From positions 1 to 11,210 of the forward strand of contig JAKAAL010000066.1 in assembly GCA_021802375.1 (NCBI GenBank): a stretch of DNA of 11,210 nucleotides, written 5' to 3'. A model generated the notes under the pieces. The model worked only from the letters and a program-made list of their open reading frames with translations, was not told the DNA's origin and did no database searches. Positions 6,562 to 11,210 of this stretch are shown here, one piece after another (position 1 is the first letter of the stretch; each line of letters opens with the position of its first letter). Both the position numbers and the translations under genes were made by a program. This DNA comes from Bacillota bacterium (lineage in GTDB: Bacteria > Bacillota_E > Sulfobacillia > Sulfobacillales > Sulfobacillaceae).

Positions 6562-6600
6562 GTACCCGTCAACCATTTCGGGACGAAGGGAGAAGCAACG

Positions 6601-6996
6601 ATGCCGTTTCGTCGTTCGTGGGGCTATGCGCAAGGCCGCACTTTAACCTCGAACCAAGAACAAAACCTCAATCGCCTGCTGGACAAGTATCATACCGTGC
6701 AGGACCACAACTTCGTCGATGAGTTGGACGTAACCCAAGTGGTGTTGGGCCGTGCCGTCCCCTTCAGTGAACTCACCGTGGAGGAGGCCAATCACGTGAA
6801 CGCTCATCTGGAGGTCCGGATCATGCTCCACACCTATTTCAAGGACGTTCTTCCCCAAGAGCCGCAGGACTTTGCCCATGAAGCCGATCTGCTGTATCAC
6901 GACCGCCGCCTGGTGGAGCGAGTTGTAGCCCGTGCTGGCTGGGATACCGGAGAATACTTCTTCTCGCCCCATCCGGTAGTCAGCGATCTCCAGTGA
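6601..6996 (+). CDS. Unrecognised histidine-rich small protein next to a two-component system
   Basis: I do not recognise this 131-residue protein. It has a good RBS (GGGAG, 6588-6592, eight bases before the ATG) and a 4-base overlap (GTGA) with the response regulator, so it is very likely real and co-translated. It has no signal peptide, no membrane segment and no cysteine. It carries eight histidines (residues 31, 36, 65, 69, 77, 93, 100, 124), several next to acids, as in EEANHVNAHLE (61-71) and HEADLLYHD (93-101). Residues about 57-84 and 90-112 look helical. A role in metal or pH sensing, or as an accessory to the kinase pair, is conceivable from context but not shown. Confidence 0.75.
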   Translation: MPFRRSWGYAQGRTLTSNQEQNLNRLLDKYHTVQDHNFVDELDVTQVVLGRAVPFSELTVEEANHVNAHLEVRIMLHTYFKDVLPQEPQDFAHEADLLYHDRRLVERVVARAGWDTGEYFFSPHPVVSDLQ

Positions 6997-7670
6997 ACGG
7001 GAGTAGGCCAAGGGTCTTGGTGGTGGATGATGAAGAGAGTATCCGCGACCTCTTAGTCATGGGTCTGAGTCACCACGAGTTTACGGTGGAAGCCTACGCC
7101 AGCGCAGAAGAAGCCTTGGCAGAAGTAGGCCGCTTGGCCCCTCATGTGGCCATTGTCGATATCATGCTTCCGGGCGAGGACGGCTTTCAGCTCACGCGCA
7201 GGCTCCGTCAGGATCCCGACCTCTATATTCTCGTACTTACCGCGCGCGATGGGACCCAAGACCTGGTGCAAGGTCTTGAAGGAGGCGCCGATGCCTATGT
7301 GGTTAAACCCTTTGAACTAGATGAGTTGGTGGCTCGCCTACGCGCCGGTCTGCGTCGGGTGCAAAAGGATGTGCAGACCCAGCTGCGCTTTGAAAACATC
7401 CTGATGGATGACTCGGCGCATCGGGTGGAGGTATCGGGAGATCCCATCAATTTGACGGCTAAGGAGTATGAACTTCTGCGCTATTTGATGAGAAATCCCG
7501 GGCAGGTCGTCTCTAAAAGCCAAATTTTGACCCACGTGTGGGGCTATGAGTATCCCGGAGACGACAACTTAGTGGAGGTCCACATCTCCAGCCTTCGCGA
7601 CAAAATTGGAGATGATGAAAAGCAGGTCGTGCAAACCGTTCGCGGGTTTGGTTACCGTTTAGGAGGCTAA
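6993..7670 (+). CDS. OmpR/PhoB-family response regulator
   Basis: This is a cytoplasmic transcription factor with two domains. Residues 6 to about 122 form a receiver domain with the acidic pair Asp12/Asp13, phospho-acceptor Asp56 in VDIMLPGEDG, Thr83 in LTARD, Tyr102 and Lys105 in VVKPFE. Residues about 130-225 form a winged-helix DNA-binding domain with LTAKEYELLRYL, the GYEYPGDDNLVEVHISSLRDK recognition-helix region and the closing RGFGYRL. All phosphorylation-site residues are intact. The start is a GTG overlapping the previous stop (GTGA) with only a weak RBS of its own, suggesting translational coupling. The partner kinase begins four bases after the stop. The target genes are unknown; the palindrome upstream of 6601 is one candidate. 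Confidence 0.95.
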   Translation: MNGSRPRVLVVDDEESIRDLLVMGLSHHEFTVEAYASAEEALAEVGRLAPHVAIVDIMLPGEDGFQLTRRLRQDPDLYILVLTARDGTQDLVQGLEGGADAYVVKPFELDELVARLRAGLRRVQKDVQTQLRFENILMDDSAHRVEVSGDPINLTAKEYELLRYLMRNPGQVVSKSQILTHVWGYEYPGDDNLVEVHISSLRDKIGDDEKQVVQTVRGFGYRLGG

Positions 7671-7674
7671 GCCC

Positions 7675-9093
7675 GTGCGCACCCGCACTTTGGCCTCGCT
7701 CTTGATCACACGCCAGCTCTTCCTCTTAGCCTCGGTTCTCGTGGTCATTGGGATAAGCCAATGGTTGATCTTACGCAACGTCCTCTATCAAACGGTAGCC
7801 CACACGCTTAACGGATCGGCGGGCGTGCTGGAATCGTTTGCCCATCACATCTTACGCCAAAATAGGCGAAGCCGCCTGGCTTCTCCCGGGCTGCCTTCCC
7901 TATCCAACCATTCCGGCCATGATATCTTGTCCCGACTTAAGGCGCCAGGCACAGAAATTGTCGTAGCCAACGCCCATCAACACGTCATTTTGCGTTCCCC
8001 CGACATTCCCAAAACCGCGTCCCCCACGCCCTCCTCAAGCTTCTACCTGTGGCATGGACGCATTGTCATCACGGAGACGCTGACTCACGGCAAGCATCTT
8101 TTGGGTTACCTTTGGGTGATGTCTAGCGTATCCTCGATGAATCACATCTTAGTCAGCGATACGGGAATTTTCGGGGCGGTAAGCCTTTTGGTCATCGTCC
8201 TATTTGCAGCCATGGGGGTGTGGTCCGTCCGCTCCGCTTTGAACCCGTTGCGACCGGTGGTCGCCGCGACCCTGCGCATCGCGGGTGGCGAATGGGGACG
8301 GACTGTGCCTATCCCGGATCAACCTGAGGAACTCAAAGAACTTAGCCGTGCCGTGAACACCCTGTCGGTACGCATTGAAGAGGCCTTTGCCAAAGAAAGG
8401 ACTTTGGCGGACCAAATGCGTCGATTCGTGGCTGACGCCTCCCACGAATTGCGTACGCCCTTAACCGCCTTAACGGGATTCTTAGGACTGCTCGATGCGG
8501 GGGACCTCACTCCCCAGGAGACGGCCCAAGGACTGAGGGCCATGCGCCGCGAAAGTCAGCGCATGGCTCGGATGGTCAATCAGCTATTGTCACTGTCTCG
8601 CCTCGATAGCCCGATGGAGACGGACTTTCAGGTCAGTGTCATCCCGCTGAACCAGTGGCTCAAGGACGTGCGCCCCACGTTAGAAAGCTTATGCCAAGAC
8701 CATCCTTTACTGCTGTCCTTTTCCGACGAGCCACTCCACATCATCTTCGACTCCGACCGATTAAGCGAGATTCTGTTTAACCTCATTGAAAACGCCTGCC
8801 GGCATACCCCGGCTGGCACGCCCATCCATGTGGAAATGGGGCGAACCGGCGGTGAGCCGTGGCTCGCAGTCCGTGACGAGGGTCCCGGCTTTTTGCCCGG
8901 GTCCCTGCCCTTGGTTTTTCATCGCTTCTATCGCGGAGACCAATCCCGTTCCGGTGGCGGCAGCGGGCTGGGGCTATCCATCACGCAATCCTTAATGGAA
9001 GCCCTAGGGGGACGAGCCGAGGCAAGAAACGTGCCCCCGCCTGGTCGCGGCGCTGTCGTCTGTCTCTTTTTTAAAGGGACGGAACGGGCCTAG
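7675..9093 (+). CDS. Membrane sensor histidine kinase
   Basis: This 472-residue kinase is the partner of the preceding regulator. Order: TM helix 1 (about residues 8-31), an extracytoplasmic region of about 130 residues, TM helix 2 (about 163-185), then HAMP (about 186-240). The HisKA dimerisation helix follows, with the H-box ADASHELRTPLTAL (phospho-acceptor His257), and then the HATPase domain with N-box NLIENACRHTP (Asn369/Asn373), G1 DEGPGF (Asp401) and G2 GGGSGLGLSI. All catalytic boxes are present. The extracytoplasmic region resembles no sensor domain I know and holds 11 histidines and no cysteine. The start is GTG with RBS AGGAGG (7661-7666) eight bases upstream. Its last 23 bases overlap the convergent glycosidase gene. 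Confidence 0.95.
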   Translation: MRTRTLASLLITRQLFLLASVLVVIGISQWLILRNVLYQTVAHTLNGSAGVLESFAHHILRQNRRSRLASPGLPSLSNHSGHDILSRLKAPGTEIVVANAHQHVILRSPDIPKTASPTPSSSFYLWHGRIVITETLTHGKHLLGYLWVMSSVSSMNHILVSDTGIFGAVSLLVIVLFAAMGVWSVRSALNPLRPVVAATLRIAGGEWGRTVPIPDQPEELKELSRAVNTLSVRIEEAFAKERTLADQMRRFVADASHELRTPLTALTGFLGLLDAGDLTPQETAQGLRAMRRESQRMARMVNQLLSLSRLDSPMETDFQVSVIPLNQWLKDVRPTLESLCQDHPLLLSFSDEPLHIIFDSDRLSEILFNLIENACRHTPAGTPIHVEMGRTGGEPWLAVRDEGPGFLPGSLPLVFHRFYRGDQSRSGGGSGLGLSITQSLMEALGGRAEARNVPPPGRGAVVCLFFKGTERA

Positions 9094-10180
9094 CGTGGGG
9101 ACGATGAAAGTAGTACCGAAGCACCGCTTCGGCGGGTTTTCCCCTAGGGGTGTAGCCATTGTCTTGCGCTCCGCCCTTCCAGTGGGGATTGGAAGGGTTC
9201 GCCCACCAAAACCAAAAGATGCCCGAAAGCCAAGGCCGCTGGTAAATCGTTTGAAACGTGGCCTCGTATAACCGCCGCTGAAGACCCAAATCGACGGGGG
9301 CAGCGGGCGTCCAATCTCCTGGCGTTTTCGCCGCCCCGCGACCTGAATAGTATCCGAGCTCGGTAATCACCAAGGGCTTGTGGGACAATCCCCTGCTCTT
9401 GCGAAAGGATTGCAGTTGGTTCGCGATATGATTCCACGATGCCTGGAGTTCAGACGTCGTAGGCTTAGGTGCCGAGCTCAGCGGAAAGTAGGCGTCGATG
9501 CCCACGACGTCCAAGTGTTTCCAGAAGGTGACTTTTTGATAGTGGGTGTAGTCCGCGCCATAGGTAACGGGACCATGGTAGTAGCGGCGAACATCCGATA
9601 TCGCCTTGGCAAAGTAGGGTTCGTAACGGGGCACGTCATCGAGACGGTCAAACTCATCGCCAATGGCGAACAGATTGACGTGGTCGGCTTGGGCCAACTT
9701 CGCGTAATGCACGAGATAGGTGTCATAAGAGTGAAACCAAGCCTTGGGCTTGGATGGACGGAACGCGGCCTGCCAGGCGTTTTGGTGATTGGCATTGACA
9801 AAGACGTCCAAGAAGACACGCATGCCCAATCCGTTGAGGTAGTGGATAAAGTCGGTCACGCTGGCATCAGTGGGAGTCTGACGACCATCGGCAAAGATAC
9901 GGTTAGAGGTGTCATTTTTTTGATACCAGGCCACCTGCAACGACATCCAATCGACCCCATCAATGCGTAGCCGGTCCAGCGAGCGGTAGACCCGGGGTTC
10001 CAAGAGGACACGGCGCTGGTATGCCGCTTCGGTCATTCCCTTCATGAAACCATGGGGTGAGGCCAGGGGATAATGCATGGGAGACGGCAGGCCATTGGTC
10101 TGACCGCAAGCGCACGCGGCAGCCAGACCCAATACGCTCAATAATGCCGTTCGCACCCGCACCTTTAGCACGCTCCCCAT
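9071..10180 (-). CDS. Secreted GH113-like TIM-barrel glycosidase
   Basis: This is a likely extracellular glycoside hydrolase of the GH113 type (the family of an Alicyclobacillus endo-beta-mannanase). Residues about 8-25 form a signal peptide (basic RVR, hydrophobic ALLSVLGLAAA, then CAC); the cysteines hint at a lipoprotein, but the lipobox is not canonical. The domain starts near MKGMT (46-50). The probable acid/base Glu176 lies in FAIGDEF and the nucleophile Glu274 in VITELGY, followed by the family-like GAAKTPGDW and a C-terminal FWFWWANPSNPHW and YTPRGKPAEAVLRYYF. The substrate cannot be read from sequence. The ATG at 10180 has a poor RBS. A GTG at 10162, with GGGGAG ten bases before it, would give a tidier signal peptide and is a serious alternative. 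It lies 45 bases downstream of the dehydrogenase gene on the same strand. Confidence 0.75.
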   Translation of the reverse strand: MGSVLKVRVRTALLSVLGLAAACACGQTNGLPSPMHYPLASPHGFMKGMTEAAYQRRVLLEPRVYRSLDRLRIDGVDWMSLQVAWYQKNDTSNRIFADGRQTPTDASVTDFIHYLNGLGMRVFLDVFVNANHQNAWQAAFRPSKPKAWFHSYDTYLVHYAKLAQADHVNLFAIGDEFDRLDDVPRYEPYFAKAISDVRRYYHGPVTYGADYTHYQKVTFWKHLDVVGIDAYFPLSSAPKPTTSELQASWNHIANQLQSFRKSRGLSHKPLVITELGYYSGRGAAKTPGDWTPAAPVDLGLQRRLYEATFQTIYQRPWLSGIFWFWWANPSNPHWKGGAQDNGYTPRGKPAEAVLRYYFHRPHARPVPSL

Positions 10181-10224
10181 CCGTCCATGGGGTGCAGTAT
10201 GCCCTGGTCAGCGCCGAGCCATGC

Positions 10225-11210
10225 TTAGACCTCTAAGACCACTTTACCGATAACGTCGCCTCGTTCTAATTGTTCATGGGCTTGATCGGCTTGTTCCAAA
10301 GGATAGACATGATCGATTACCGGCATTAATTGACCTCGGGAAAACAGTGGCAGGATACGCGGCAGAACCGAGGCGCTGCCTAAGTAGGCCCCTACCACCG
10401 TCAGCCGTCGGCGAAAAATATCGCCGAGTTCGAGCGCGGTTTTACCGCCGGTGGTGGCCCCAGCGATCACGACGACGCCGCCTCGTCGGCACATGGCCAG
10501 CGAATCGGCAAAGGTTCGCTCTCCGAGCGAGTCCAAAACCACCTCCGCCCCCCGACCGCCGGTGAGATCATGCACTTCATGTTGTAGTGACCGACCCCCA
10601 TCCCAAACCAAGACTTCATCGCTGCCCAACTTCTTTAACGCCTCTTGTTTGGCGGAACTGCGCGTCACGGCAAGGGTGCGTGCACCCCGCAACTTCGCGA
10701 GTTGCAAAGCCGCCGTCCCGAGTCCCCCGCTGGCGCCCCAAATGACCAGGGTGTAGCCCGGTAGGACACCAGCCGCTTCCCAAGCGGCATCCGCGGTCAC
10801 AAAGGCAATTCCAAGCGAGGCGGCCTCCACAAAGGTCAATCCGCTGGGCATGGCCACCACATTGCTGTCCGCCACCACCATGTATTCCGCGTACGCCCCG
10901 CTCACCAGCCGAAACCGCGAACAGGCAGGCTGGTCTCCCCTCAAGCAGGCGAAGCACTGCCCGCAGGACACACCCGGGTTGACGACGACCCGTTGACCCA
11001 TATCCCAAGAGCGCACCCCAGGCCCCAAGCCATCGATCTCCCCGGCTGCGTCGGATCCCAGAATAAAGGGATCCTTGATTTCGCCCAAAATACCCTGCCG
11101 CTGCCAAATTTCGCGATGGTTCACCCCTGCGGCACGGACCTTGATGCGCACTTCACCCGGACCGGGCTCTGGTCGCGCCACCTCTTCATAGCGCAGCACT
11201 TCAGGCCCGC
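10225..11210 (-). CDS. Zinc-type medium-chain dehydrogenase/reductase (5' end cut by window)
   Basis: This is an NAD(P)H-dependent alcohol dehydrogenase/quinone-oxidoreductase-type enzyme. The reading frame is open to the right edge and reads GPEVLRYEEV across 11208-11179. That matches the GGPEVL segment normally found about ten residues into such proteins, so the in-frame GTG at 11199 is an internal Val codon and the true start is outside the window. Counting from that Val, the structural zinc cysteines are 79, 82, 85 and 93 (C-x2-C-x2-C-x7-C). The Rossmann motif GASGGLG is at 155-161, followed by an Arg/Lys-containing loop compatible with NADP. The catalytic-zinc Cys and GHE are replaced by GVNHRE and GSDAAG, so catalysis may not use zinc in the classical way. 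The substrate is unknown. Confidence 0.9.
   Translation of the reverse strand, partial: GPEVLRYEEVARPEPGPGEVRIKVRAAGVNHREIWQRQGILGEIKDPFILGSDAAGEIDGLGPGVRSWDMGQRVVVNPGVSCGQCFACLRGDQPACSRFRLVSGAYAEYMVVADSNVVAMPSGLTFVEAASLGIAFVTADAAWEAAGVLPGYTLVIWGASGGLGTAALQLAKLRGARTLAVTRSSAKQEALKKLGSDEVLVWDGGRSLQHEVHDLTGGRGAEVVLDSLGERTFADSLAMCRRGGVVVIAGATTGGKTALELGDIFRRRLTVVGAYLGSASVLPRILPLFSRGQLMPVIDHVYPLEQADQAHEQLERGDVIGKVVLEV

Noticed and set aside
6526..6600. Intrinsic terminator for the his operon
   Set aside because: The palindrome here is AT/CG-mixed, only ten bases, with no loop and no T-run, so it fits an operator better than a terminator.
9380..9970. A 196-codon open frame on the plus strand antisense to the glycosidase
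   Set aside because: The opposite strand carries a clear family protein with signal peptide and catalytic glutamates. The antisense translation has no recognisable domain and no RBS context, and is a typical shadow of the codon bias.
10616..11107. A 163-codon frame overlapping the dehydrogenase in another frame of the same strand
   Set aside because: It is glycine/arginine-rich low-meaning translation, while the main frame shows zinc cysteines and a Rossmann motif.
1..11210. tRNA or rRNA genes, CRISPR arrays, long direct repeats or complete insertion sequences
   Set aside because: Reading both strands by eye I saw no cloverleaf-like sequence, no regularly spaced repeats and no transposase with inverted ends. 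A systematic tRNA and repeat scan was not possible here.

Overview
The window reads as a chromosomal segment of a Firmicutes-type bacterium. The coding density is high, G+C is above 50 % by eye, and most genes have strong AGGAGG/GGGAGG-type ribosome binding sites. HisG is the short form that depends on HisZ, and HisI and HisE are fused. A GH113-like glycosidase of the kind described from Alicyclobacillus makes an acidophilic or thermophilic relative (Alicyclobacillus/Sulfobacillus-like) a reasonable guess, but nothing here proves the genus.

Layout. Positions 1-369 hold an edge-truncated, unassigned reading frame on the minus strand and then a non-coding leader. From 370 to 6525 a single plus-strand histidine operon runs hisZ-hisG-hisD-hisB-hisH-hisA-hisF-hisIE. 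The genes overlap or are spaced by at most about 100 bases. Together they cover most of the route from PRPP + ATP to histidinol phosphate and the final oxidation: HisZG (step 1), HisIE (steps 2-3), HisA (4), HisHF (5), HisB (6) and HisD (last two oxidations). The aminotransferase hisC and a histidinol-phosphate phosphatase are not in the window and must be encoded elsewhere.

At 6526-6600 there is a short intergenic stretch with promoter-like hexamers and a 10-bp palindrome. It is followed by a three-gene plus-strand unit at 6601-9093: an unrecognised histidine-rich 131-residue protein, an OmpR/PhoB-type response regulator and a membrane sensor histidine kinase. These three are tightly coupled (4-base overlap, then 4-base gap).

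The right end is on the minus strand: a medium-chain dehydrogenase/reductase truncated by the window edge, and downstream of it a secreted GH113-like TIM-barrel glycosidase. The 3' end of the glycosidase gene overlaps the 3' end of the kinase gene by 23 bases (convergent).

The window is mostly ordinary primary metabolism. The parts worth a second look are the unrecognised histidine-rich protein co-encoded with a kinase whose extracytoplasmic region is also histidine-rich, the N-terminally short HisZ and HisD, and the palindrome over the putative promoter of the sensor unit. I found no convincing evidence for a wholly new system, CRISPR array, intact mobile element or RNA gene.
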